The notes beneath the pieces were generated by a model that worked only from the letters and a program-made list of their open reading frames with translations, was not told the origin of the DNA and ran no database searches. The position numbers were made by a program, and so were the translations under genes. From Chalara sp. BL73 (Eukaryota > Ascomycota > Leotiomycetes > Helotiales), in NCBI GenBank assembly GCA_918026815.1, contig CAKJVC010000088.1, positions 1,178,001 through 1,242,000 on the forward strand: a DNA stretch of 64,000 nucleotides, written 5' to 3'. The number at the start of each line of letters is the position of its first letter. Position 1 is the first letter of the stretch. Of this stretch, positions 1-11,115 are shown one piece after another.

Positions 1-700
1 TTTTGATATTTTGCTTCCTTTTAATAACTCTATAAGTACCTGTTTTTATATAGAGTATGATACATATAAACTCCGATTTCACACTAGTTTTCTTGTTACT
101 TGAATTATTTGTATGTAAAGTGTCATTTAATTCTAGTACCTTATTGTGATTTAAAGTTGCAAGCAAAAGTAAAGTGCTAAGGTGTACCATACTCGAACAG
201 ACCTTGAAAAGAAAAAAAATACAAAGTCGCGACTATGAATACCAAGAATCAACCCTAAATATAAGCTATATAACATAAAAGGAAATATAAATCTTTCGTT
301 TTTAAATTTGAATTTACAAAAGAGCGGTGTATTGTCGAACATGCGTTCGAGGAAATACTTAGAGGGTATCTTAAAGCTGGTAACTTCTTTTTCAAGGCCC
401 CTTGTTTTTACAGCCATACTCAAGAATTCTGACCTGGGTTTAACCTTCGGTAAATCCCTTTCTGTGTTTGAGCTCATTTAAGCTCCGCGGGAATAAAATC
501 TTCTAATAGCTTCCTTACAGTAGAATAGCATTCGAGAGTTCGGGGATAGGCGTCTGTGTCCCCGCGAATTATTCCTGTGAAATTATGTATAAATACTCCC
601 TTCTGCCCACCTGAGATATCAATCTATCAGCTTTGTATTTCATCATTCAGAAGACTCCCCATCGCAACCTCAGAAAGTCAGCGCATATCTCACTCCTAAA
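1..700. other. AT-rich left flank, no convincing gene
   Basis: This stretch is visibly AT-rich. The only sizeable open frame with a true ATG runs on the minus strand from 477 to 151. It encodes a lysine- and phenylalanine-rich 108-residue peptide that I do not recognise, so I do not call it a gene. The last ~100 bases hold the promoter and 5' leader of the small secreted protein gene, including a TATA-like 'tataaata' near 588. Confidence 0.5.
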
Positions 701-1019
701 ATGAAGTTCTCTCTTATCGTCCTCACCACAATCCTCAGTGCCGTAATGGCAACCCCAAGTAGCACCAACCCTTTGGCTCCTAGAGCTTCCCCGTGCAGCG
801 TGAGTCACTATATTTGTGCCCCTTTCCCAATTTTGCATGTCCAATTAGACTAAATTATCTTTATAGGATGCCCAGATCAGAGCCGGGCAAGGATTTTGCA
901 GCAACGGAAGCAAGGTATATCTCTCCATTCCTATGACTTAGTTCTGAGCACTGATACACAACTTCAAGTGTCAATCAAATGGATCCTGTGCCAGTGGAGA
1001 AGTTTGCCAGTGCAACTAG
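701..1019 (+). CDS. small secreted six-cysteine protein (candidate effector or antimicrobial-like peptide)
   Basis: A three-exon gene (exons 701-799, 867-914, 969-1019; both introns phase 0 with GT-AG ends), too fragmented to appear as one open frame. It encodes 65 residues. Residues 1-17 are a typical signal peptide ending at an AXA-like MA|TP site, followed by a short pro-like stretch ending PLAPR. The mature part is compact and has six cysteines at 32, 44, 50, 56, 62 and 64, i.e. C-x11-C-x5-C-x5-C-x5-C-x-C, with the chain ending CQCN-stop. Six closely spaced cysteines in ~35 residues suggest three disulfides, as in knottin- or defensin-like folds or fungal effectors; that is inference, and I do not recognise a named family. 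It stands alone in AT-rich DNA, a common setting for effector candidates. Confidence 0.72.
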
Positions 1020-3819
1020 AGTGAGCCGGGTGGAGCGGAAACAGTGGTCGTGGAGGGGGCAAGAGGGGGATTCAAAGCCGAAGTATAGGTTTTTCTATGG
1101 CAGTTTTTCCCTATATTCGTAGTGAGAATTCATCGGCTTGTTTCTCTCTTAAATCTTCATGACATGCGTAATGTTCCAGCCATTTCCTGTCCGTGAATTC
1201 GCCAGAAAGTTCTCTTCCAACTACAAACTGCGCATGAAGTACATGACATCCATAGCTCTATAACTCTCGAATATCACTCATTCACAAGTAATAAAATTAC
1301 AGTATTTTAAATTAAGATAACTACACAAAATACTAAGGTTCTTGTGGGTGTAGTTTTTTGAAGTATCTGTACGTTTGGGAGTTGTAGACGAACCTGTCGA
1401 GGAGATTTTAGATCAAAGAAGAAGGAATTCGCAGGATGATCCTGCTGACCTCCAGATCTCACTATCTTAGCATTAATCAATATGCACTTATATTACTCCA
1501 TTAATACCATACCAGGACTGAATTAGCTACCACAAACATTCGTAGTGCTCATTATCACCGGCGCCCCTAGCATCCATAAAGTAGGCCTTCGTAGGATCTT
1601 GCTGACGAGCGAGCTTCTTACTTGCTAATAGCAATGATAATATGCCGCCAGTAATGAAGCGTAGTTAGCTAGCGTATATAATGATAAATCTAAATGGCCA
1701 TAATGTTAGGCATCGAGCGGCTGTTTCACGGTCCGGACTCGCAATGTTGGATAAAGTTACTTAAAGACTTACTCTGTCGTTCAATGCCAAGTAGTCCATT
1801 AGCGGCTAGTTATCGACTATCAGCTGCACACATTTTCTAGGCGAAAATTACGAGATGACCTTCAAGGAGTCGAGAAAAGTCAAAGACATATTGTTATTGG
1901 CAGAGTAACTAACACACTTCGTCGATAACCAGACAATACTATTGAAAAGCGGCCGCTGCTAATCTTCCCTCCCTTCCCTAACTACCCCCTATTGACTATC
2001 TCCTAGCAGCAGCCCCATAAACTTCCGTGGTGAGTTTGAGTATCTTCGGATTCTGGCTTATTTCTATTGACTATTCTTGTCCAGAAGCTCCCGTTTCAAC
2101 CTTTCGCTGACGAGATACTCTACCATCTCTGCGTAGTTCACGGCAAGGCCGTTGCTGTGGAAAGGCTCCCGTCGTTGCGTTTGGGTTAGGTTATCTTTGA
2201 TATGCGAATTGATGGCGAACTAGACATCCTCACCTTCTCTGAAAACAAGGAGTCCTAAGCAAGTCTACGGTATTAACTATTATCCAGCCATCATACTCCA
2301 AAATCGTTCATCGAAAGGTTATGCGTCTCAGGTCGAGCATTTACAAAAGTCTTGGGCAGTGCACTAGACAAGGCTAAGAGAGAAAGCAACTTCAAATGTA
2401 TCACGTATGTGAAGAGGTCCTCGGATAGCGTATTGATCATTTAGCTCAACAACCGTATCTTCGTTCACAGGCCGGATGACTATTCTTTCTTTAAAAAGTT
2501 GCAATATCGCGACCGCAAATCCTCATCCAGTGTGGGCAGTAGTGTTTGCATAATACTATACAAGGTAAGCAAAGCCCAGTATAAGACACGTGTGCGATAG
2601 TTTGCTGTAGCATCGAGATAAGTAACACAGCAACGCGGTGTTTGTTGTCGTCAAAATTACCTTATTAGGACAAGCACTGGCCTTATACTGGCTATGCTTA
2701 CACTGCATAGTATTATGCAAATACTACCGCCCACACTGTCCCCATCTCGTTTACTTAGCGAAAACACTCAACGAAGAATCGCCAATGGACACAGCACTCG
2801 TCCTCCAATCTAAATGTCTCGACTCATGTTTTGGAGACCCTATGGCTACTTTAACAATTGTGCTCAATCAGGGTAGTCTGCTCAGAATTAGAAGTATATC
2901 TTGTGAGAATATTAGAATTGATATGTACATTGGTTAAGTTCACAATTTGGTCGTGCGCAGGGTGTGAGAATTATCTTGACATATTTGTGTGTTCGGAATG
3001 CTCGGCTGAGGGGCTTGAACAAATAATCTCCGTATACGAGGAGTCTAGCTTAATCCACGTACTGCTTCGTACCAGAGGCCGGAGATTCCGTTGTCGGTAT
3101 GCTAATACCGCCATTAAATTTCAGAGAGACCTTATAAGCCTACTCAGACGCTCTCTATTGCCTACTATGTCGCTTCCACTCCTATCTTCCATCCTTCTAG
3201 ATAGAATCTATTTCCGAGCCCTTCCGGGATTAGACTAGAACTTCGATTTGCGGGAATCCCTTTTGCCCTATTATATAAGATGTAAGTGGTTGCTAGGGCA
3301 AAGAAATTTTGCAGGTATAAAAAGGCCGCCGATCAGCTCTTTAGCGTAGCTCGACTGTACGACGAACTTTGGGCTCAGGCATTTGGGATATTCTAAAGGA
3401 AATAGTTAGCTCTGCGAGACACTACGTCAAGAGCAAGATTTAGCTATACTGCCTTACGGATGTCGAAGGACCATTGACCAAGAAATCAACTTATGGTAAA
3501 TAGCTGTTCGAATTGCAAATATTATGGAAAGGGACTACAAGAAAGAGCAAAGGTGCAGATTAGCAATGTATGTGAATCTGAGTCTGAGAAGAGAACCCTT
3601 CCGACAAATGATAGCTATCATCACAAATTTCGCAGAGAGACAGTAGAATCATTCTCTCTACCACCCGGGATTCAAAAGATATCGCTTGATCTACGCTCTA
3701 GGATAGCAACACAATGAAGACTGATGCTATGTTAGGCTTAGTATTCTTCCCTGCAACAGTAATCGGTGTATGTTCCTGAACTTAACCAATAGGAGAAGAT
3801 TCCTGCTCGGGTTTAGTAG
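1020..3819. other. AT-rich gene-poor stretch
   Basis: No open frame here resembles a known protein. The longest ones (2638-2937 and 2858-3238 on the plus strand) have no recognisable motif, the first lacks an ATG, and the two overlap each other. A 74-residue open frame at 3493-3717 is also unrecognised. The stretch may be decayed DNA; no terminal repeats or target-site duplications were seen. Confidence 0.4.
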
Positions 3820-4017
3820 AGCATTTACGGCGCGGGCATTATTGACTTGCGACCCGAGGATCTAGCCATATCCTGTCTCCGGTGGGCCCACGCTATCGCG
3901 ACCATCGTCTCGATAGTTCTAGTTCCAATACCCTGGGCTGTGTATATTCGTCAAGTGAATAGGAATGGGATATCAAAGGAGCTACACGAGCTGGAAAGGG
4001 GAGAAAAGCTCGCATGA
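3820..4017 (+). pseudogene. possible fragment of a membrane-protein C-terminus
   Basis: An uninterrupted 65-codon frame begins right after an in-frame TAG and has no usable start. It reads like the end of a multi-span transporter: a hydrophobic helix (roughly WAHAIATIVSIVLVPIPWAV) followed by a charged cytoplasmic-like tail ending GEKLA-stop. The helix followed by a PIPW turn and basic residues recalls the last helix of DHA1-type MFS drug and polyamine transporters, but the match is by eye only. Upstream frames do not continue the protein, so if real it is a truncated relic. It could also be chance. Confidence 0.2.
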
Positions 4018-4344
4018 GAACTCTTCTATTAAGTGATGGTATGAGGGTCTCAAATCTGAGGGCGATCTAAAATATATCGCTCTCATTCCACACAAATTTT
4101 TGGCAGGACTTCCACATATATCTAACGAGGAATGCCCTTGGATATGCATTTATCTTGCAGGGCTGACGTCGCTACAGCGAGTGAGAGAGATTTAACTTCG
4201 GGATTGTGAGTTAGACCTCAGGTAGCAATGCGGGAGAGCAAAGGAAATTTTCCTTGCAACAATTAGCGCGTCCACCAACTTTGCACGTTTGATAGAATGC
4301 ACTGCAACAATGCACTTCAGTCCTGAATGAGCTCGTCCAAAATT

Positions 4345-4722
4345 TTACGACGTTGATAGATATTGACCTGTTAAATAGGAGTCTAGAGACAAAGAATGGC
4401 GTAAGGCAGGCCGACACTCACAAGCTGCGGGGGTCTGATATTGGAGAGGTCTATCTGAAATATAAGGTGGAAACCCAAATTTGACCCTTGTCCCACTTCT
4501 GAATCCATAGAACAAACGTTGATGTTTATTCACCGCCCACTTACCTGCGCAGTGGATAGATTCTGGCTCCTCGACGATGATGTTAGGCAACCAGGTGGGC
4601 ATGTCAATCCTCAGGCATAAACCCACGTTCGACATGCGGCACATCCCCGAGCTGAGGACATAAGTTAATGCACAGTCTAAGATAAATGCCCATAAAAGGC
4701 TAAAGAGGTGACTGACAGCCAT
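4345..4722 (-). CDS. doubtful small three-exon gene, possibly secreted
   Basis: On the minus strand an ATG at 4722 opens a frame with a hydrophobic N-terminus (MAVSHLFSLLWAFILD...). Two good donors (GTAAGT at 4544, GTGAGT at 4421) pair with acceptors TTTCAG and AACAG. Splicing exons 4722-4545, 4454-4422 and 4367-4345 keeps the frame and gives 77 residues with several cysteines. The hydrophobic start could be a signal peptide or membrane anchor. Evidence is only splice consensus plus frame agreement; there is no recognised homology. The unspliced frame is also open to 4345 (125 residues), so the intron calls are not forced. The flank 4723-5108 shows nothing further. Confidence 0.28.
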   Translation of the reverse strand: MAVSHLFSLLWAFILDCALTYVLSSGMCRMSNVGLCLRIDMPTWLPNIIVEEPESIHCAGKWAVNKHQRLFYGFRSGTRVKFGFPPYISDRPLQYQTPAACECRPALRHSLSLDSYLTGQYLSTS

Positions 4723-5108
4723 GAAGGAGGGACGGGTTTCAACCTCTAGTACAGTGGGTGTTTTTCGGAAGGGGAAGATATTAACTAATGCGACAAACTT
4801 ATCTATACATTTGAATAGATAGTTCTAATATTATGTATCTTCGGACTGGAAACATTCATATTTCATTCTGAAAAAGTGGAAACGGGATTGAGGTTTGTAG
4901 AAATTTACTTGGGCCCTAGTATTAACGTGACACTAATATTTAATCTTAAAGCAAGCCATATATCTCTGCTATTATAAGACCATCTGATATGCCTTGTAGA
5001 TCCCATATAGAAGAAATGATAATTATCATACTAGCATTACTTGTATAGAAAGCTAGTGAGTTAACATCGTTGATTATTGTTTGGTGCTCTGCGTTTGTCA
5101 ATATCGAG

Positions 5109-6287
5109 TTACTGGGATGAGAGTACGGCAACGGGCTCCGGCTGAATCTTATCTCTTCCCTGCTGATGTTTGCTGAGCCCACAGTCCGGTTTACCTGCAG
5201 GTTCAATGTCTCTTGCGATAACTTCTCTTCCATCGACACTCCTAAAACCGTGCACGAAGCCAGAATCTTTCTTTCGAACAGTTCCAGCTATTTTGACTAA
5301 CCCATACTGGAAGCCACCTTCGTCTACCTCCCGTAGGCAACCGACGACTCTATCCCAACTTCCCCAAAACGGATGTTGAGTGTCTCCTTCACGCTGATGG
5401 CCCAACACTGAACAAGCGATAGAGTTAGCAACGATTGTGTGATGCTGGTCAAGCACAAAGTTAAACACTTGGGTAGATTCGACCACAACACAGTCTCCCA
5501 CATCGTAAGGGAGCAGCCAGGTACCTTCCCACTGAATAGGATGCATGGGCGTAGTGGTAAGACCACTGGGTAATTGTACAACGGTTAATTGGCCACCAAC
5601 GACATCCATGACCATTACACATTTGACTTCAGCTGTTTCTCCATTATTACCACAGCAAACACGGTCGCCTTTCTGCAGGTTTCTGGCGAACTTGTAACCT
5701 CCATCTCCCATATGCACCAGGCATGTTCCATCGAAGCAGCCGTCGACACCGAGAGAACGGGGAGGCCCGCGACGTCTCGTATCAGCACGACATGGACGGA
5801 AGTGCATCAACTGGTTCTCCTGGGAATCAAATCCGCACAAGCACATACCATTGCTGTAGTTTTCTGAAGTACGACTAGTATCGTTACAGTTGTCTGTTTG
5901 AACGGCTTGGCTTGATCCGAGATCTTTTGGGCTCGGGATTGTCATAGCCTCAGCAGCAACATTTGCATTGGCGATACCTGTTGTGTTGGGTTTGACAGAA
6001 ATTACTACATTTGATGAGCTAGATGATATTGTACCTCTGCTAGAGGATGTCGAAGACGTTGATCCTCGGCCATCAAGACTCGAATGTGACTCTGAGAAAT
6101 TACTGATTGGAGATTCGACTAAGGCATCCATTGTCGCGAATGAATCTTGAAGTTGAGGCGGTATTTCTTCCGTCTGAGCTCTGATGAAAGTTTTTACAGG
6201 ACTTGTGAGCCTGTCTTGTTTGGGGAATTTGTATTTCATGGACATGTAGAGATGGTAAGGCTGGGGAGAGCGGTCCTGATACTGCAT
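5109..6287 (-). CDS. Hint (Vint-type) autoprocessing-domain protein, probably 5'-truncated
   Basis: One long exon encodes 392 residues from the first in-frame ATG (6287). The N-terminal ~180 residues are serine/threonine-rich and look disordered. They are followed by a Hint-fold domain: CFDG with its presumptive catalytic Cys at ~184, a GDRV strand, the block-B TxxH motif (TPMH, His ~249), and an HHTIVAN...LGH segment. This pattern is what I know of the fungal Vint family (hedgehog/intein-like, normally attached to a von Willebrand A domain). No VWA or second Vint-associated domain is visible. The frame stays open upstream to 6341, where a good acceptor (tgctag) sits, suggesting one or more 5' exons. 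Yet only ~110 bp separate it from the divergent receptor gene, so the VWA part is probably lost, or the start is at 6287. Function is inferred only: a self-cleaving or processing module. Confidence 0.6.
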   Translation of the reverse strand: MQYQDRSPQPYHLYMSMKYKFPKQDRLTSPVKTFIRAQTEEIPPQLQDSFATMDALVESPISNFSESHSSLDGRGSTSSTSSSRGTISSSSSNVVISVKPNTTGIANANVAAEAMTIPSPKDLGSSQAVQTDNCNDTSRTSENYSNGMCLCGFDSQENQLMHFRPCRADTRRRGPPRSLGVDGCFDGTCLVHMGDGGYKFARNLQKGDRVCCGNNGETAEVKCVMVMDVVGGQLTVVQLPSGLTTTPMHPIQWEGTWLLPYDVGDCVVVESTQVFNFVLDQHHTIVANSIACSVLGHQREGDTQHPFWGSWDRVVGCLREVDEGGFQYGLVKIAGTVRKKDSGFVHGFRSVDGREVIARDIEPAGKPDCGLSKHQQGRDKIQPEPVAVLSSQ

Positions 6288-6453
6288 TTGCTGCGCCGCT
6301 GCCAAGGCACACTCCGCCCAGCTTTCGTTCTCGACTTCTTGCTAGCACATTTCTAAAGATCAGGCTGGAATTAACACAGGTTTCTTCAATTCAACCAAAG
6401 ATTTCGACTGTGTTGCACTCAACTAGGTTGAAAGTTTTGCTCTTGTTGGCAAA
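6288..6453. promoter_or_regulatory. very short divergent intergenic region between the Vint gene and the NLR-like gene
   Basis: The receptor ATG at 6454 and the open Vint frame (to 6341) are 112 bp apart, or 166 bp from the Vint ATG. Any promoters for both genes must overlap here. I see no TATA box or named operator. The minus-strand reading contains an acceptor-like site at 6342, which would conflict with a promoter role if an upstream Vint exon once existed. Confidence 0.35.
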
Positions 6454-9400
6454 ATGACAACTAATCTCGAGTACTATCCACATTTTTCCCCACCCGCGCT
6501 CTAGACGCGCTGACTCAAACTAGATCAGGCTATCATGTAGATGCACTCTATAAAGACGCCCTCCAACGCCTCAAGTCGAAAAAAGATGATGGGTCATTAT
6601 CTTCCTCGGACTACAACATCATTACAAACACAAATCGAGTTGAAGACGCCATAAAGGCTATTGAGGATGCCATTTCAAAACACAGGGGCTCCAGTTCCCA
6701 CACCAGCCATCGAACCTATATCATTTCGAACCATCTTCTAAAAAGACTCGAGAAATTCGGAACTGCAATTGACGTCCTGACACAATCCTCACCTCAAGTA
6801 ATGGGACTTAACCTTGTCGGGCTAATCTGGGGATCTCTCAGATTGTTAATGATTGTTAGTTTAGAATATGCAGCGCCTCTGTTCAGTGTCGATTAACGCG
6901 TGAATAGATCACACGCGATATCGTGGACACCTTCGAGGAGGTATTGAACCTTGTACTTGAGGTATTGCAAGCTCTTCCGACATTGGAAGTCTATGTTGAC
7001 ATGTTTGGCATGTCCGATATTCAACTTCTGAAAGGGCCACTAACTGAAATATACATGGAATATATTAAATTTACTTTGCTGTCATTACAGTTATATGATC
7101 GCTCTATATCTCGTAGGTCTCTGGTGTCACTTTGAGCAATGAATTATTTGTACTTATGCGGGTTGGTGTGTAGAAAATGTATGGTGTTCTATCTGGAAAT
7201 CACTGCACAGTGATTTTGAAGCGTGTGCAGCGCGCATTCAGAAAGCTGGAAAAGAGGTTGATCGGATAGCTAATGTGGAGCACATGCACCAAACCAGTGA
7301 AGCAGTAAAAAGTGCGTATCAATTAAACTATCCGGAGAAGATACTAATGCCAAATATTAGATCAAAAGATGGAATATGCTAGAACAGAAAAATTCAGACA
7401 AGGTATTTTACATCATTACACTTTACATTGTTATATGGATAAAACATAACGTGTTATGGGGTACAGAGATCCGAACGTGCTTCCCACATGACACTAACTA
7501 CCGAGGGATGCGCAATCAGTTGCCTCTAAAATCTTTCAACGACGCTCCAGGTTATCTTCTTTCTGATCATTTCACGGGCCGCAGTATTGAGCTTAGTTCC
7601 CTCGAAAAGGTTTTCGAACTGACTCGGGGAAATAAACTAAGACGGTGTGCCGTATATGGTATGCCAGGACTTGGAAAAACACAGTTGGCGTTGAAATATG
7701 CCGCACTGTTATTTGAAAAGGGCGGATATGGGTTTATATTCTGGGTTTCTGCTGCGTCTATTCAAAAGTTAATTCAGGGGTTTACGAAGATACTAAACTT
7801 AGTTGACCACCCGGACCGCTACCACCCGGATCAACATGTATGTGTGACAATGGCAAAGCGTTGGTTAGAAATATTCGATGGAGGTGGAGAGTGGCTTCTT
7901 GTCCTTGATAATGTTGTCCAGGAGACAGTCAATTTCATTAGAGACATTCTACCCCGGCAAAATCGGCAGGGGAATATCCTGTTCACCACTCAGAATATAT
8001 ATATTGCGAGAGCTCTTGTCGACGCATCAGATCAAGAAAATTGTTTGCTTGGGCTCCAAGTTCCAAGCTGTCAAGAAGCCGCAGTCTTATTGCTTGAAGA
8101 GTCTGGAATAGACTCCAAGAATGCAAATACTGAACAGATTCAGAAGGCTGAACAGTTAGTCAAATGCGTTGGGTGTCTTCCACTTGCTGTTAGTCAAGCT
8201 GCATCATTCATGACACACTCACGAAACACCCTGGACGATTTATTGGCTCTCTATCATAGCAAAACAAAATTACAGGTGAGCACAAATTGGTCATGTAAGA
8301 TAATAATTTGAATTCTGATTATTCTCTATCAAGCTTCTTAGCTGGGAGACTGGTTTATCTCTCTACGAGGAAGGATCTGTTGCAACAACTTTTAGGAGCC
8401 GCTTCGACGAATTAGAGCGACTCTATCCCAATGCCAGTTATCTCCTGAAAGTCTTTTCATTCCTTGACGCAGAGAGTCTACCACTCAACATAGTCGTAGA
8501 AGGTACTGAGAAGTGGGCATCTTCAAAACGATTGTCCAATCTACTAGCCATGGAAATCAGCCCCCAAAGCTCAGGTATACGCATCCGTCAAAAGATTAAA
8601 CGGTGTTTCAGAAAACGGCGGCCACATCCAAAAGATAACGATTGCAAAGAGAACTATGTTGGTAACAAAATTTCTGCTACCCGCCTGATGCTGCTGCAGT
8701 CGTTGTCGAAATTGATCACATCTCCTGTTCTATTCGAAGAGGCAATACGAAAGCTCCAGGATCTCTCATTGGTCACCAAACTAAGTCATTCTACTACTTC
8801 TGTGATATCCATTCACGAATTGATCATATACATGACCCAAGAAATGGCGATGAAGGCCGACCTTCGGTTGATTCTTTTTGAGATTGCAGTTACAACTATC
8901 TGTAATGCATTTCCACTGGTTAATGAACAAAATTCGTCCAAGTCCTGGCCGAAATACGATACTCTTGTGCCCCATATTGAATCATTAAACCTGCATGATG
9001 ACTCCCTAAAAGCCAATAATCCTGAGCTTACCTGTGTGAATATGGAAGTCGCTGGATACTTTCAAATCCGGGCACGGTATGCGGACGCTGAAAAGCTGTA
9101 CCGACGTGTGATGGTGAGCCAAAGGTCGCAATTAGGTTTAGGGCACGAGGATGATCTCAGAGCAATGCATGGATTAGCTTACAACCTCGAGAGGCAAGGA
9201 GAGTACGCTCAGGCAGAAAACATCTATGAAAAGGCGCGAGGGTATCATACGAAGCTACGCATGGATGAGGACCTCGAGGCTTTGAAGACAGAGCATGGCC
9301 TAGCATATGTTTATGAAAGGCAAGGGCGGTATGGGAAAGCAGCCGAGCTCGGTGAAAAAGTGTTGGGTATTAGGACGAGAAAACTGGGAAGAGCTCATCT

Positions 9401-10112
9401 GGATACCCTACGATCTATGCATAACCTAGCACTCGTGTATGGGCAAATAGGCAAGTACAGCCAGGCCCAAAGTTTATTCTGCCAATCTCTTCCGGGTTTT
9501 GAGTCAATTCTCGGAGTAGATCATCTAGAAACACTAAGAACAGTGCACGCCCTAGCGAATCTGTATGATCGATGCGAACGATTCGGCGAGGCCGTCGAAC
9601 TCTATGAACGAGCGTTAACTGGAAGGGAGAGACAGCTTGGGCCGGATCACATCGAGACTACACGAGCTGTATGTGGTTTGGCGAATCTCTATGTTCGGAC
9701 AGGGTTATACTTCGAGGCAGAAAAGCTATACAAGCGTGCGTTAAAGATAAACGAGATCCATTTACCTGTTGGCCATCCGGATACCCTGCGAGCATTGCAT
9801 GGTCTGGCAACTGTATTTACACAGACAATTCAGTACGGAAAGGCGGAAGAGGCCTACAAGAGTGTTATTACTAGGCGAGAGAAGGTACTGGGGGAATGTC
9901 ATCCAGATACATTAAGATCTGTACAGGGCTTGGCAGATGTATACCACAGAAAAAATCTCTACAAAGAGGCCGAGAAGTTATGCAGGCGAGCGCTGACAGG
10001 TAGGGAAAAGAAGCTTGGTGCAGATCATCCTGAATCTGTTCAGTCTCATAAAACTCTTGCATCGATACTGGGACAACAAGGGCTACAGGGTGACGCAAAT
10101 GCCTTGGTTTAG
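6454..10112 (+). CDS. STAND/NLR-like receptor: DUF7708-like domain, NB-ARC, TPR repeats
   Basis: Seven exons (6454-6470, 6524-6854, 6908-7112, 7174-7311, 7361-7402, 7467-8275, 8334-10112) join in frame to 1106 residues. Intron 1 (53 nt, branch CTGAC) and intron 4 (49 nt, TACTAAT branch) remove what otherwise look like frameshifts. Residues ~1-240 resemble the fungal N-terminal domain I know as DUF7708 (LIWGSLRLLM motif, then an amphipathic helix block). An NB-ARC NTPase follows, with P-loop GMPGLGKT at 309-316 and Walker B WLLVLDNV at 387-394, and a GCLPLAV motif further on. From ~750 to the end are eight consecutive 42-residue TPRs (HPDTLRA.. pattern) plus a partial ninth. In fungi such proteins sense non-self or control incompatibility and cell death; the ligand and effector output of this one are unknown. 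It appears intact. Confidence 0.88.
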
Positions 10113-11090
10113 GTTCACTTGATTTATGACCTTGTTGAACCATGTCCAAGCCAAGGTTGCTGAGCTTGTTGGGAGACCTTCGGGAATGGTGTATGGATAC
10201 TTGCCCCTTCGCGGTAACGGACGCATCACCTCTTGTGTTGCCTTGATTATTTATGATAAGGCATCCCCAATGATGCAATGAATGACTTTGAATACATTTA
10301 TTTCTGTTAGGCTTAGCATTGTATGTAGTAGAGAGTTGGCAAGAGCCGCCACAAGTGAACCCGGGGAAGGGGGGGGGATACTATGTATGCGGAGTCGAGA
10401 TGAGGCACTTACTCTAGAATGGCATCCTCAAGTAAAATGGTTGGCGAAATCACGATAGATGGCGCAACAGATCCTCCCAATCTAGCCCCGCCGCAACAAA
10501 ATAAAAGAGGAGCGAAGTTTGTATCGCTCCAGCTGTCCCACTGATTGAAGAGACGTCTAGATAAGTTTTCGTCACTTCTGATGAACCTGAGCCTGACCTT
10601 TAACTTCTTTGGGCCTTAGCCAAATTTGGGAATCTCTTTTGGGTGTGCTACCTACCACTACAGTTCACATCACAACGCCAAAATGAGATGTGTGGAGTTT
10701 GTACGTCTTTGCACACCAAGGAATATGCTATTAACTGCGTACTAGGTAAGCTGAAAGGTAAGTATAAGTGGCTTTGCAGATATTTCCTACCATTTTGGTA
10801 GTTCAAACAAGAGTTGACACGCGCACTTCCCCCTAGTCTTGCGACACAAGCAAATGGTGAAGTTGAGGGCACGAGGGTGGGAGAATACGTATTAAGTAAC
10901 AGTTGGATGTGTTTCAATACTGGACAGGTTCTGTTCTTCTGCGTCTTATGGCTCACTCTAGAAGTATCGACGCTTGGTAAATTCAATATTCACATGAGGC
11001 TTGTGTAGCCAGACCAATTGGCTTAAGAAAACTTTCATAGCGCTAGATTGCTGTCCTGAGATAGAGGAGGTGGCTTTTGCTGAGCAGCTT

Positions 11091-11115
11091 GTATATATAT
11101 ATATATATATATATA
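11091..11115. repeat. (TA)n microsatellite
   Basis: Uninterrupted alternating TA units of about 24 bases; no gene is attached. Confidence 0.95.

Noticed and set aside
2858..3238. 126-codon plus-strand frame
   Set aside because: No motif, overlaps another frame, lies in AT-rich DNA; not enough to call a gene.
6454..6530. Apparent early stop and frameshift at the start of the receptor gene
   Set aside because: A 53-nt GT-AG intron with a CTGAC branch site (6471-6523) removes the stop and restores the frame, so it is not a lesion.
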